Origin: Pseudomonas sp. 7P_10.2_Bac1
GTDB taxonomy: Bacteria > Pseudomonadota > Gammaproteobacteria > Pseudomonadales > Pseudomonadaceae
Assembly (NCBI RefSeq): GCF_025465935.1
Contig: NZ_JANLNV010000067.1
Span: forward strand, 1-41,264
Reading direction: 5' to 3'
DNA: 41,264 bases
Part shown: positions 17,717-26,437 of the stretch, piece after piece
Layout: every line of letters begins with the position of its first letter
How positions within the stretch are numbered: the stretch's first letter is position 1
Notes under the pieces: generated by a model
Told to the model about the DNA's origin: nothing
The model's input: only the letters and a program-made list of their open reading frames with translations
Database searches by the model: none
Made by a program: the position numbers and the translations under genes

Positions 17717-18499
17717 CTATTTCGCCTGTGCCAGTTCACGTAAAAACTGCAAGGCCTCAGAGGCCAGCGGCTGATACTGGTTGAGAATGTCAGCCATGCT
17801 GATCCACAGAATGACCATGCCCAGCACCAGGGTCAGCGGAAAACCAATGGCGAAGATGTTGAGTTGCGGCGCCGCACGGGTCATGACGCCGAAGGCGATG
17901 TTGACCACCAGCAAGGCGGTGATGGCCGGCAGCACCAGCAACAGCGCCGCACCCAGTACCCAGCCCAGCTTGTTGGCGATTTCCCAATAGTGATTGGTCA
18001 TCAACCCGCCGCCCACCGGCAAGGTGGTGAAGCTCTCGGTGAGCACTTCAAACACCACCAAATGGCCGTTCATGGACAAAAACAACAGGGTCACCAGCAT
18101 GGTGAAAAATTGCCCGATCACCGCCACGTTAACCCCGTTGGCCGGGTCGACCATGGAGGCGAAGCCCATACCCATCTGCACCGCGACGATTTGCCCAGCC
18201 ACCACAAACGCCTGGAAAAACAGCTGCAGCGAGAAGCCCAGCAAAGCACCGATGACGATTTGCTCGGCAATCAGCATCAGGCCGCTAAGGTCCAGCGGGT
18301 TGACGGTGGGCAGCGGCGGCAAGCTGGGCATGATCGCCAGGGTGATCGCCAAGGCCAGAAACAGCTTGATGCGCTTAGGCACCAGCGGCGTACCGATGAT
18401 CGGCATGGTGGCCAGCACCGCGCCCACCCGGAACAGCGGCAGCATAAAGCTGGCGACCCAGGTGCTGATCTGCGCGTCCGTCAGGGCCAGGAGCGACAT
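17717..18499 (-). CDS. fliR: Flagellar export gate protein FliR
   Basis: A 260-residue, very hydrophobic FliR, a core subunit of the FliPQR export gate in the inner membrane. About five to six membrane segments run from STWVASFMLPLFRVGAVLATM to the LTLVLGMVILWISM segment near residue 235. It begins with ATG immediately after the fliQ TAA and ends 2 bp before flhB. Length and order are as in the family. Confidence 0.96.
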   Translation of the reverse strand: MSLLALTDAQISTWVASFMLPLFRVGAVLATMPIIGTPLVPKRIKLFLALAITLAIMPSLPPLPTVNPLDLSGLMLIAEQIVIGALLGFSLQLFFQAFVVAGQIVAVQMGMGFASMVDPANGVNVAVIGQFFTMLVTLLFLSMNGHLVVFEVLTESFTTLPVGGGLMTNHYWEIANKLGWVLGAALLLVLPAITALLVVNIAFGVMTRAAPQLNIFAIGFPLTLVLGMVILWISMADILNQYQPLASEALQFLRELAQAK

Positions 18500-18769
18500 T
18501 TAGCCGATCAACTGCGGAATACTGCCGTACAACTGCAGGATGTATTCCATAAAGGTTTGCACCAGCCACGGCCCGGCCACGATCAAGGTGACCAGCATCA
18601 CCAGCAGACGCGGCAGGAAGCTCAAGGTCTGCTCGTTGATTTGGGTCGCTGCCTGAAACATGGCCACCAGCAGGCCCACCAGCAAACTGGGGATCACCAG
18701 CACTGCGACCATCATTGTGGTCAGCCACAAAGCGCTTCGAAACAGATCAACTGCGACTTCTGGGGTCAT
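18500..18769 (-). CDS. fliQ: Flagellar export gate protein FliQ
   Basis: An 89-residue protein with two membrane helices (about 16-38 and 52-75), the normal FliQ size. The first begins LTTMMVAVLVIPSLLVGL and is followed by the FQAATQINEQTL turn typical of FliQ/SctS. It forms the FliP5Q4R1 gate. It lies 4 bp after the fliP stop and abuts fliR. Confidence 0.96.
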   Translation of the reverse strand: MTPEVAVDLFRSALWLTTMMVAVLVIPSLLVGLLVAMFQAATQINEQTLSFLPRLLVMLVTLIVAGPWLVQTFMEYILQLYGSIPQLIG

Positions 18770-18773
18770 GGGC

Positions 18774-19517
18774 TCACACTCCGCCGAAGCTACCGGCCAG
18801 GGTGCCGATAATCAGCGCCCAACCGTCCACCAGTACAAACAACATGATTTTGAACGGCAACGAGATGATCAACGGCGAGAGCATCATCATGCCCATGGCC
18901 ATCAGCACACTGGCCACCACCAGGTCGATGATCAGGAACGGGATGAAGATCATAAAGCCGATCTGGAATGCGGTTTTAAGTTCAGAGGTGACGAAGGCCG
19001 GTACCAGAATGGTCAACGGCGCCGCATCGGGCGTCGGGATGTCGGTGCGCTTGGACAAACGCATGAACAACTCAAGGTCGCTGGTACGGGTCTGGGCCAG
19101 CATAAAGTCCTTGATCGGCCCTTCTGCCTTGAGGATCGCATCCTGGGCCGTGAGTTTTTCCGCCAGGTACGGCTGCAGGGCATCACGGTTCACCTTGTCG
19201 AACACCGGCGCCATGATGAACAGCGTCAGAAACAGCGCCATGCCGGTGAGGATCTGGTTGGACGGGGTCTGTTGCAGCCCCAGCGCCTGACGCAGAATCG
19301 AAAACACGATGATGATCCGCGTAAAGCTGGTCATCAGCATCACGAACGCCGGGATAAAACTCAGGGCGGTCATGATCAGCAGGATTTGCAGGCTGACCGA
19401 GTATTCCTGCTGCCCGTTGGCGCCGGTGCCCAGGGTGATCGCCGGAATCGACAGCGGGTCGGCCGCCAAGGCGGCTGGCGCGAGCAACGCCAACAACAGT
19501 GCGACAACTAAACGCAT
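18774..19517 (-). CDS. fliP: Flagellar export gate protein FliP
   Basis: A 247-residue FliP with a cleavable signal peptide (1-19, ending APAALAA), as is usual for this family. Four further membrane segments follow, with [19 protein letters not shown] and [14 protein letters not shown] early and [23 protein letters not shown] text late. It forms the export pore with FliQ and FliR. The ATG overlaps the fliO stop by one base, and fliQ follows by 4 bp. Confidence 0.96.
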   Translation of the reverse strand: MRLVVALLLALLAPAALAADPLSIPAITLGTGANGQQEYSVSLQILLIMTALSFIPAFVMLMTSFTRIIIVFSILRQALGLQQTPSNQILTGMALFLTLFIMAPVFDKVNRDALQPYLAEKLTAQDAILKAEGPIKDFMLAQTRTSDLELFMRLSKRTDIPTPDAAPLTILVPAFVTSELKTAFQIGFMIFIPFLIIDLVVASVLMAMGMMMLSPLIISLPFKIMLFVLVDGWALIIGTLAGSFGGV

Positions 19518-19957
19518 TACGACTTGTCCTTTTGCTGGCCGAGGGCTTCCATCAGTCGCTTGGCGAACTCAGGCGTGGTCGTTTGCGTATTGTCCGGCAT
19601 TGCTACCGGCTCTTTCAGCACGTGCAACGGGGTGATACGGCCCGGCGTAAGGCCGAGCAGAATCTGCTCGCTGCCCACTTGCACCAGCACCAGCCGGTCA
19701 CGGGTGCCCAAGGCGCGCGAACTGATCAGTTCGATAACTTGCCCCTGGCGAGCCCCCCCTTGCTGAACCCGGCGTAACAACCAGGCCAGGGCGAAGATCA
19801 GCCCCAGCACCAGCAGCAACCCCAGCACCAGTTGCGTCAACTGCCCGCCCAGGCTGGTGGCGGCCACGGGCGCAACCGCGGTCGCGGTGCTTGCCACCGG
19901 TTCTGCTGCCAGGGCGCTGAGCGGGAGCGCCAGTAAACCGCCGAGAATCCGCTTCAC
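19517..19957 (-). CDS. fliO: Flagellar biosynthesis protein FliO
   Basis: A 146-residue FliO, which helps assemble the FliP ring. It has a short signal-like N terminus (1-18) and one strong membrane helix at about 40-62 ([19 protein letters not shown]). The cytoplasmic domain (about 65-120) has the FliO pattern [19 protein letters not shown] and [16 protein letters not shown]. The start codon is GTG at 19957, directly after the fliN TAA. An overlap with fliP completes a tightly coupled run. Confidence 0.9.
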   Translation of the reverse strand: MKRILGGLLALPLSALAAEPVASTATAVAPVAATSLGGQLTQLVLGLLLVLGLIFALAWLLRRVQQGGARQGQVIELISSRALGTRDRLVLVQVGSEQILLGLTPGRITPLHVLKEPVAMPDNTQTTTPEFAKRLMEALGQQKDKS

Positions 19958-20422
19958 TTAGCGCAGCTTCTTGATGCGTTCGCTTGGGCTGATCACGTCG
20001 GTGAGACGGATGCCAAACTTTTCGTTGACCACCACCACTTCGCCATGGGCAATCAGCGTGCCGTTGACCAGCACGTCCAGCGGCTCACCCGCCAGGCGAT
20101 CCAGTTCGATCACCGAGCCCTGGTTAAGTTGCAGCAGGTTACGAATGTTGATGTCGGTACTGCCCACTTCCATGGAGATCGATACCGGAATATCCAGAAT
20201 CACGTCCAGGTTGGGACCGTCCAGCGATACCGGATCGTTGTTGCGCGGCACGCTGCCGAACTCTTCCATGGGCAAGCGGTTGGAGGCCGGTTTTTTCGCC
20301 TCATCGGCCGCCAGCAGTGCGTCGATATCGGCCTGGCCCACATCGCCGGTCTCTTCGAGCGCAGCGGCCCATTCATCGGCCAACGCCTGGTCGGCGGCGC
20401 TTGTGTCGTGTTCGTTAGCCAT
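19958..20422 (-). CDS. fliN: Flagellar C-ring switch protein FliN
   Basis: A 154-residue FliN, a component of the rotor switch below the basal body. Residues 1-65 are an acidic, Ala-rich leader. The C-terminal SpoA domain (about 70-150) shows ILDIPVSISMEVGSTDINIR, LNQGSVIELDRLAGEPLDV and GEVVVVNEKFGIRLTDV. FliN binds CheY-P and FliH. It lies 38 bp downstream of fliM and abuts fliO. Confidence 0.96.
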   Translation of the reverse strand: MANEHDTSAADQALADEWAAALEETGDVGQADIDALLAADEAKKPASNRLPMEEFGSVPRNNDPVSLDGPNLDVILDIPVSISMEVGSTDINIRNLLQLNQGSVIELDRLAGEPLDVLVNGTLIAHGEVVVVNEKFGIRLTDVISPSERIKKLR

Positions 20423-20460
20423 CAGCTGTCCTCAATGAACAAATACGTGGGTTTCGGGCC

Positions 20461-21429
20461 TTAGCGCCGAACGATGGGTTCCAGCACTTGCAAGGCCAGA
20501 TTGCCTTTGTGCGAACCCAGTTTGACCTTGAACGTGGGCACGCCATTGGCGCGCATCACCAGTTCATCCTGCAATTCAATCGGGATCACGTCGCCGGGCG
20601 CCATGTGCAAAATGTCACGCAGGCGCAATTGGCGCCGGGCCACGGTGGCACTCAGCGGCACACTGACGTCCAGCACGTCTTCGCGCAGGGCCTTGCTCCA
20701 GCGCTCATCCTGGTCGTCGAGGTCGGACTGGAAGCCCGCATCGAGCATTTCGCGCACAGGCTCGATCATCGAGTACGGCATGGTCACGTGCAGGTCGCCG
20801 CCACCGCCATCGAGTTCGATGTGGAAGGTCGACACCACAATCGCTTCGCTAGGGCCGACGATGTTGGCCATGGCCGGGTTCACTTCCGAGTTGATGTACT
20901 CGAAATTGACTTCCATGATCGCCTGCCAGGCTTCCTTCAAATCGACGAAGGCCTGCTCCAGCACCATGCGCACGACACGCAATTCGGTAGGGGTGAATTC
21001 ACGGCCCTCGATTTTGGCGTGACGGCCGTCACCACCAAAAAAGTTGTCCACCAGCTTGAACACCAACTTGGCGTCGAGGATGAACAAGGCCGTACCGCGT
21101 AATGGCTTGATCTTGACCAGGTTGAGGCTGGTGGGCACGTACAGCGAGTGCACGTACTCACCGAACTTCATGACCTGCACCCCGCCCACCGCCACGTCTG
21201 CGGAACGGCGCAGCATGTTGAACATACTGATGCGGGTGTAACGGGCGAACCGTTCGTTGATCATTTCCAGGGTCGGCATGCGGCCCCGGACAATCCTGTC
21301 CTGACTGGTCAGGTCATAACTTTTGACACTGCCGGGATCGGCAGTCACTTCGGCCTGTACCAGACCGTCATCGACGCCATGCAACAGCGCGTCAATCTCA
21401 TCCTGGGACAGCAGGTCTTGCACGGCCAT
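20461..21429 (-). CDS. fliM: Flagellar motor switch protein FliM
   Basis: A 322-residue FliM. The N-terminal peptide LLSQDEIDALLHG (6-18) is the CheY-P binding motif. The middle domain (about 45-235) includes FGEYVHSLYVPTSLNLV and FFGGDGRHAKIEGREFTPTE. The C-terminal SpoA domain (about 245-320) ends LALQVLEPIVRR. It transmits the CheY-P signal to FliG. The ATG lies 9 bp after the fliL stop. Confidence 0.97.
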   Translation of the reverse strand: MAVQDLLSQDEIDALLHGVDDGLVQAEVTADPGSVKSYDLTSQDRIVRGRMPTLEMINERFARYTRISMFNMLRRSADVAVGGVQVMKFGEYVHSLYVPTSLNLVKIKPLRGTALFILDAKLVFKLVDNFFGGDGRHAKIEGREFTPTELRVVRMVLEQAFVDLKEAWQAIMEVNFEYINSEVNPAMANIVGPSEAIVVSTFHIELDGGGGDLHVTMPYSMIEPVREMLDAGFQSDLDDQDERWSKALREDVLDVSVPLSATVARRQLRLRDILHMAPGDVIPIELQDELVMRANGVPTFKVKLGSHKGNLALQVLEPIVRR

Positions 21430-21438
21430 GTCGTGGTC

Positions 21439-21930
21439 CTACTGCAATACAAAGTTAGTAAAGAGAGCCTGATCAATAACCACTTTGCCGAGTTCTTTTT
21501 GCGCCACTTCCTGCACGCTGGCAGTGGCTTTCTGACGCAACATTTCCTGGCCCACCGGGGTGGCGAGGCTGTCAAAGGTCTGACCCGAGAACAGCATGAC
21601 CAGGTTGTTGCGGATCACCGGCATATGCACCTTGAGGGCATTGAGCTCATTTTGATCGCGCGCCTGCAAGGTGATGCTCACTTGCAGATAGCGCTGGCGG
21701 CCGTTGTCATTGAGGTTCACCACAAAGGCGGGCGGCAGCGGCTCGTAGATGGCCGGGCGCTTGACGCTGGATTCGGCCACTGGCGGCTCGGCGCTTTTCT
21801 CGCCGCTCATGAAATACCAGGTGGCACCCACCGACAGACCGATCGCCAGCAACAGCGCGACTACCACGAGGATAATCAGCTTGAGTTTGCCTTTAACGGC
21901 GGGGTCCTTCAGTGCGTCGCTCGTCGCCAT
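21439..21930 (-). CDS. fliL: Flagellar basal-body protein FliL
   Basis: A 163-residue single-pass protein associated with the stator. The membrane helix is at about 15-38 (LKLIILVVVALLLAIGLSVG). The periplasmic domain (about 60-163) has ALPPAFVVNL-like text (PLPPAFVVNLNDNGRQRYLQ) and ends VIDQALFTNFVLQ. It is the first gene of fliLMNOPQR-flhB, with a sigma-54 promoter about 50 bp upstream of its ATG. Confidence 0.95.
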   Translation of the reverse strand: MATSDALKDPAVKGKLKLIILVVVALLLAIGLSVGATWYFMSGEKSAEPPVAESSVKRPAIYEPLPPAFVVNLNDNGRQRYLQVSITLQARDQNELNALKVHMPVIRNNLVMLFSGQTFDSLATPVGQEMLRQKATASVQEVAQKELGKVVIDQALFTNFVLQ

Positions 21931-21979
21931 GCCAATAATCCGTCACTTTTGGGTTTTCACAGGTGCATGGCTAGGCAGA

Positions 21980-21994
21980 GCAAGTGTTATGCCA
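21980..21994 (-). promoter_or_regulatory. Sigma-54 promoter of fliL
   Basis: The minus strand reads TGGCATAACACTTGC, a near-ideal -24/-12 element (TGGCA-N6-TTGC, GG and GC 10 bp apart). It lies 49 bp before the fliL ATG. FleQ/RpoN control of fliL is known in P. aeruginosa. Confidence 0.85.
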
Positions 21995-22007
21995 GAACCC
22001 TGATGGG

Positions 22008-22068
22008 GCTGCCGCAGGCTGCGATCTTTTAAGAGATCAAAAGATCGCGAGGCAAGCGCGCTTGTACA
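22008..22068. repeat. REP-like element between fliK and fliL
   Basis: A diverged member of the window's REP family. It contains GATCTTTTAAGAGATCAAAAGATCGC, seen as the inverted pair GATCTTTT and AAAAGATC, then GAGGCAAGCGCGCTTGTACA. It sits 15 bp past the fliK stop and just upstream of the fliL promoter. It may form a hairpin that ends the fliK transcript. Confidence 0.7.
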
Positions 22069-22082
22069 GGGCCATTTGGGGT

Positions 22083-23342
22083 TCAGGCGTAGTAGTCCAC
22101 GGCGCTGGTGCCCAGCACGATACTAGGGGCTACGGGTTCGGGGGCCGCCAGCGGAGTGTCGTCGTCAAGGCGCCCGCCACTGGCCTGGGAGCGCTGCTGG
22201 GCTTGTTGCTCCTGGCCTTGCCCCTGCCAACTGCGCGATTGGTCCGACACGTTGACGTCGACCTGGCCCATGCCCTGCTGGGCAAGCATGTCACGCAGGC
22301 GATGCATCTGGCTGTCCAGCGCTTCACGCACAGCCGCATGGCCGCTGACAAAGTTGACTTGGGTCGACTGGTCCGCCGCCACGTTCACTCGAATATCCAG
22401 ACGCCCAAGCTCAGCCGGTTGCAACTGAATGTCCGCCGATTTGAGGTTGGCACTGGACAAGTACATCACCCGGTTGACGATGTCGTCCGTCCAGCCGCTC
22501 TGGTGCATGGCCAACGGCTGATTGACCGGCAGCGCATTGGCGGTTTTCGGCACGGCCGCCTGGGTTAGCGCAGCCAAACGATTGGCAAAGTCATCGACAC
22601 GGGTGTCGCTGGAAGCGCTTTTGAGGTCTTTGAGGCCGTCATCCACCAAGCCCTTGAAGGCTTTTTCACCGCCCTCACCCGTGCTGGAGGCATCGGCTTC
22701 AGGCTCAAGCATCTGCGCAATCACGTTCGGCTGGCCTTGGCTGGCGCTAGCCAGGTTGTCGGGTTGAGCATTTTTAGCCGGTGACTGGCTGCTGGCAGAC
22801 ACATGGCCGCCCTGCTCCATTGCCAGGCGCACAGCGGGCAGGTCATCCAGCGGATCGGCTTGCGGATCAAATGTGTCATCAACCACAGGCGGTGGCGGCG
22901 CTTGCACCGCCAGACTAGCGGCAACCCGTTGCGCGGCTTGCTCATCTGTCTGCGGCGGGGCAACTGGCGCAGGCGCTTCTACAACCGCCGGTGGCGCTTG
23001 CACAGCAGGCGGTGTCAATTGGGGAGTCGGCAGGCCATCGCCAGGTTTGACCGGCGTGTCATCTTGATCGGTGCTTTGAGGCTTGCCACCAGGCAAGGGT
23101 TTGCCGCTATCGGCAATGGCAGGCGATGGGTTTGGAGCGCTGTTATTACTCGCATCTCGTGCGATCGCAGGCTTGCTGCTGGAGACACCTGAGGTGATGT
23201 CAGACGCTTTGGCGTAGACCTTGGAAAACGGCTCGCCCCCCGCTTGCACGGGCTCGACGTCAGGCTGTGCAGCTATGCCGGGCGCGGCTTTGGGCGCAGC
23301 GACGGCGGGAGTCTGAAGGAACGGGTTGGCGGCGAGTGGCAT
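22083..23342 (-). CDS. fliK: Flagellar hook-length control protein FliK
   Basis: A 419-residue FliK, a secreted ruler that ends hook growth by acting on FlhB. The first 250 residues are Pro/Ala/Gln-rich and disordered. The C-terminal Flg_hook domain (about 285-375) shows IQLQPAELGRLDIRVNV, FVSGHAAVREALDSQ and LRDMLAQQGM. It ends in a Gln-rich tail. I chose the ATG at 23342 (GGAG 9 nt upstream) over a TTG at 23348. It lies 75 bp after hptB and is followed by a REP-like element, so it may close the preceding transcript. Confidence 0.92.
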   Translation of the reverse strand: MPLAANPFLQTPAVAAPKAAPGIAAQPDVEPVQAGGEPFSKVYAKASDITSGVSSSKPAIARDASNNSAPNPSPAIADSGKPLPGGKPQSTDQDDTPVKPGDGLPTPQLTPPAVQAPPAVVEAPAPVAPPQTDEQAAQRVAASLAVQAPPPPVVDDTFDPQADPLDDLPAVRLAMEQGGHVSASSQSPAKNAQPDNLASASQGQPNVIAQMLEPEADASSTGEGGEKAFKGLVDDGLKDLKSASSDTRVDDFANRLAALTQAAVPKTANALPVNQPLAMHQSGWTDDIVNRVMYLSSANLKSADIQLQPAELGRLDIRVNVAADQSTQVNFVSGHAAVREALDSQMHRLRDMLAQQGMGQVDVNVSDQSRSWQGQGQEQQAQQRSQASGGRLDDDTPLAAPEPVAPSIVLGTSAVDYYA

Positions 23343-23417
23343 GGGCAAAGTCTCCGCTGTACGGCAGGCATCGGTACAGGTAGTAGAGACAGAGCAAGGT
23401 TCGGGCCAGCTTTACCG

Positions 23418-23792
23418 TCAACCTCCGGAAACGAGATCAGAGGCGCCAACCCGCTGGCGTTCGGCGCAATACAGTCGGCGCACCATTTGATACTCGTGAT
23501 CGATTTTGACCACCAGCTCTTTAATGCCCGCCAGTTGCTTTTTTTGCGCACGCTCTTCGAGTTGACCGCATAGCAGCGCCAATCGCGTGGCACCCATGTT
23601 GCTGCTACTGCCTTTGAAGCTATGAGCAGCCTGGGTCAGTTCGTTGGTTTCTCGCGCTCTCTCAGCCTTGTGCAGCTCGATGAGGCGCTCGTCGGAATCG
23701 GAAAGAAAGGTGTCGAGCAGATCTGCGTACCCGCCTTCCATGACCTCTCGCAAAGAACTAATGACTTGCTGATCCATATGAATATCAGACAC
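23418..23792 (-). CDS. hptB: Histidine phosphotransfer protein HptB
   Basis: A 124-residue Hpt-domain protein. His57 lies in AAHSFKGSSSNMGA, the phosphoryl-accepting motif. In P. aeruginosa, HptB takes phosphate from hybrid sensors such as RetS and passes it to the response regulator HsbR, affecting biofilm formation, small RNA and FlgM control. The start is GTG at 23792 with AAGGAG 7 nt upstream; an ATG at 23777 would lose five residues. It lies 30 bp downstream of hsbR. The genes sit between fliJ and fliK rather than near flgM as in P. aeruginosa. Confidence 0.88.
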   Translation of the reverse strand: MSDIHMDQQVISSLREVMEGGYADLLDTFLSDSDERLIELHKAERARETNELTQAAHSFKGSSSNMGATRLALLCGQLEERAQKKQLAGIKELVVKIDHEYQMVRRLYCAERQRVGASDLVSGG

Positions 23793-23822
23793 TTGTTCAC
23801 TCCTTGATCAAGAATGTTCGGA

Positions 23823-25532
23823 TTATGCCAGAGCCTCCCATAAAAACTCTACGGTCGCCTTACGACCCTCGTCGGACCAACGTGCTGACGGGCAGAGCTG
23901 GCGTACCACACTCAAACCACGGCCCGATAGACGGTCCAGAACCAGGGGCCGGGACAGCATTCTGGTAACGTCAAAGCCCGGCCCGCTGTCTTCTACGTGA
24001 AGTGTCAAGCGCCCGCCTCGGCACTCGGGAACCACTTGCATGGACACGCAGACGTAACCATTTGTCAGCGCATCCAGGCGTTTGTTACGCAGTTGGTAAT
24101 ATTTTGCAAAACCTTTTGCGTCTCGCTTGAGCCGAGAATCCAACCCTAACACCCCATGCTCCAGCGCATTGCTATAAAGCTCGGACAGCACCGCATGGAT
24201 CTGTGCCCCTTGCGCACGCAAGCCATGCACCTCCATCAGCATGTGCAGCAAGTAAGGCAGCGGGTTGAACTGTTTCAGCGTCGAAGCCCGAAACTCGAAA
24301 CGGGCGCCCCAGTCGAGCGGGCTGCATTGGCCGCTGTCGGTATAAAGCATCGCAGGCGTGCCCAGGTTTTGCGGGACCTGCGAGGTGATCTGCACCATGC
24401 TGACGTCATCACGGGTCTGGCCGCGAAAATCGCGCAGCGCTTGTTCCACTTCATCCAGCAAGTGCTGCGGATCGCGATTGGCCTCCAGCACGCGCTGCAA
24501 CCGCTCCACCCCAAACATCTGCTCATCTGCAGCAGTGGTTTCGGTCACGCCATCGGTCAGTAAGAACAGTTGGTCGCCAGGCAGCATCGGCAACACCTGG
24601 GTGGAATGATCAAACGCCTTGGCCTTCAACACCCCGAGCGGTAAATGCCGGGAAGCCAGCGCCGTGCGTTGCCCCGTGGCCTGGGTGTGCAAATAACCGT
24701 CCGGCATGCCGCCGCTCCAGACTTCCAGGCTGCGGCGCAGGGCACTGACACACACCACGGCGGCACAACAAAACATGTCAACGGGCAGGATGCGTTTGAG
24801 CTTGGCATTCATTTCACGAAGCATTTCGCCCAGGCCGTACCCTTTTGCCGTCATGCTGTAGAACACCTCCGCCAGCGGCATTGCCCCAATGGCCGCGGGC
24901 AAACCGTGGCCGGTGAAGTCGGCCAGCAGCAAATGGGTATCGCCAGACGGGGTATGGGCGGCCAGCAACAGGTCACCGTTGAACAAGGCATAGGGCGACT
25001 GCCGGTACTGGATGTTCGGCGCGCTCAGGCAACCGGAGTGCGCCACCCGATCAAACACCGCCTTGGCCACGCGCTGCTCATTGAGCAGGTACACGTTGTG
25101 CCGGGCGATCAGGTCGCGCTGTTGCAGCACGGTCTCCTGCAGGCGACGCAGGCGATCCATCACGGTGATCTTGGCCGCGAGCAGCATCGGATTATACGGT
25201 TTGAGCAGTACGTCATCACCGCCCGCTTCAAGGGTGCGGGCCAGTGCGTCGACATGGCTGAGTGAGGTCAGGAAGATCACCGGCACTAACACTTCACCGG
25301 CCAGCGCCTTGATCTGGCGAGTCGCCTCGAAGCCATCCATCACCGGCATCAGGCCATCCATCAACACCAGTTGCGGACGCTGCTGGCGAAACAGCTCCAC
25401 TGCTTCGGCACCGTTCTTGGCCAGCAACACCGTGTGGCCCTGACGCTGCACGATACTGGACAACAACAGCCGATCCGTGGCGCTGTCTTCAGCGATCAGC
25501 ACCGTCAAGCCGGACGCGAGCGGCGGGTTCAC
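23823..25532 (-). CDS. hsbR: Response regulator/PP2C phosphatase/kinase HsbR
   Basis: A 569-residue three-domain protein. The receiver (about 8-130) has phospho-acceptor Asp59 (VLMDGLMPVMDG). The PP2C/SpoIIE-type phosphatase (about 180-390) shows FNGDLLLA, LLADFTGHGLPAA, LLTDGVTET and DDVSMV. The C-terminal ATPase/anti-sigma kinase domain (about 430-565) shows LSELYSNALEHGVL and VEDSGPGFD. It is expected to phosphorylate or dephosphorylate HsbA depending on HptB signalling. The GTG start at 25532 overlaps the hsbA stop by four bases (GTGA). Confidence 0.92.
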   Translation of the reverse strand: MNPPLASGLTVLIAEDSATDRLLLSSIVQRQGHTVLLAKNGAEAVELFRQQRPQLVLMDGLMPVMDGFEATRQIKALAGEVLVPVIFLTSLSHVDALARTLEAGGDDVLLKPYNPMLLAAKITVMDRLRRLQETVLQQRDLIARHNVYLLNEQRVAKAVFDRVAHSGCLSAPNIQYRQSPYALFNGDLLLAAHTPSGDTHLLLADFTGHGLPAAIGAMPLAEVFYSMTAKGYGLGEMLREMNAKLKRILPVDMFCCAAVVCVSALRRSLEVWSGGMPDGYLHTQATGQRTALASRHLPLGVLKAKAFDHSTQVLPMLPGDQLFLLTDGVTETTAADEQMFGVERLQRVLEANRDPQHLLDEVEQALRDFRGQTRDDVSMVQITSQVPQNLGTPAMLYTDSGQCSPLDWGARFEFRASTLKQFNPLPYLLHMLMEVHGLRAQGAQIHAVLSELYSNALEHGVLGLDSRLKRDAKGFAKYYQLRNKRLDALTNGYVCVSMQVVPECRGGRLTLHVEDSGPGFDVTRMLSRPLVLDRLSGRGLSVVRQLCPSARWSDEGRKATVEFLWEALA

Positions 25533-25834
25533 GAAATGTCGAACAACTTGTCGAAATTGGAGATCGCGAGGATTTTGCGCACATCGGTATTGCTATTGAC
25601 CACATGGATATCGGCATCATCGCCACCGGCGTGTTCGCGCAGCAGCAACAGCATGCCCAAAGCAGAACTGTCGATGTAGGTGGCTTCTTTTAAGTCCACG
25701 ACAATCGAGTCGGGTGTTACTTCGCTCTTTTCGTAGGCATCGCGAAAAGCCTGATGCTTGCCAAAGTCAAACCGACCCTTGATGGCGATGGTCAGTTGAT
25801 TGCCGTCAGCTGAAGCGTGAGAAGTCACGACCAT
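25529..25834 (-). CDS. hsbA: Anti-sigma factor antagonist HsbA (STAS domain)
   Basis: A 101-residue STAS-domain protein. The phosphorylatable Ser56 lies in TYIDSSALGMLLLL. In P. aeruginosa, unphosphorylated HsbA binds FlgM, freeing FliA, whereas phosphorylated HsbA favours the diguanylate cyclase HsbD and biofilm growth. It begins with ATG at 25834 and overlaps hsbR by four bases. It lies 144 bp downstream of fliJ, with a REP-like element between them. Confidence 0.92.
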   Translation of the reverse strand: MVVTSHASADGNQLTIAIKGRFDFGKHQAFRDAYEKSEVTPDSIVVDLKEATYIDSSALGMLLLLREHAGGDDADIHVVNSNTDVRKILAISNFDKLFDIS

Positions 25835-25899
25835 GGGGTAGCTCCTGGTTCAGGTATCGATTGACTTGAACTATAGACGCTCTGAACAAATGGGCAGGT

Positions 25900-25966
25900 T
25901 GTAAGAGCGAGCTTGTGTCGTGATCTTTAAAAGATCAAAAGATCGCGAGACAAGCTCCCTCCTACA
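25900..25966. repeat. REP-like inverted repeat between fliJ and hsbA
   Basis: Left arm TGTAAGAGCGAGCTTGTG, right arm GCGAGACAAGCTCCCTCCTACA, joined by GATCTTTAAAAGATC and a second AAAAGATC. The arms are imperfect reverse complements. It begins 12 bp past the fliJ stop and may act as a terminator-like hairpin separating fliEFGHIJ from hsbA. Confidence 0.8.
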
Positions 25967-25978
25967 GGGGCATGCGGG

Positions 25979-26431
25979 TTAATAAACCTCTTTGCGCGGC
26001 AGGCGCTGGGACAGTTCGTCCATCAGCTTTTGCTCGCGCTTGTCCTCCAGCTGGCGGGCTTCGTCAGCGTAACGCTGCACCAGCTTGCGCAAGCCTTCGA
26101 CCCGGGCATACGCCTGCTGCCAGGACTCACGAGCTTTGTTGAGGTTGTTTTCATGCCACTGCAAGCTTTGGCGTTGCTGACCTACTGCCGTTTCGAGCTG
26201 GCCGAGAAAGTACTGGTAATTGCGCAGCCATTGGCCTGACACGCCCTGGCTGCCGCGCTCAACCCACTGCGCCTGATATTCACCCCGGAAGTTTTCCAGA
26301 TCGCCGAGCTTGCTGTTGGCCAGATTGACCTGGCCCTGAAAGTGCCCCAGGCGCTGGGCGGCCGCCTTCTCGGTTTTTTCGGCCATTTCGACCACTGGCG
26401 CCAGACGCGCCGCCCTTCCCCCGCTCGCCAT
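25979..26431 (-). CDS. fliJ: Flagellar export chaperone/stalk protein FliJ
   Basis: A 150-residue, almost wholly helical, Gln/Glu/Arg-rich coiled-coil protein, the central stalk of the FliI6 ATPase ring. It starts MASGGRAARLAPVVEMAEK and ends LSQRLPRKEVY. ATG at 26431 lies 6 bp after the fliI stop. Sequence conservation in FliJ is weak, so length, coiled coil and position carry the call. Confidence 0.93.
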   Translation of the reverse strand: MASGGRAARLAPVVEMAEKTEKAAAQRLGHFQGQVNLANSKLGDLENFRGEYQAQWVERGSQGVSGQWLRNYQYFLGQLETAVGQQRQSLQWHENNLNKARESWQQAYARVEGLRKLVQRYADEARQLEDKREQKLMDELSQRLPRKEVY

Positions 26432-26437
26432 AATCGC

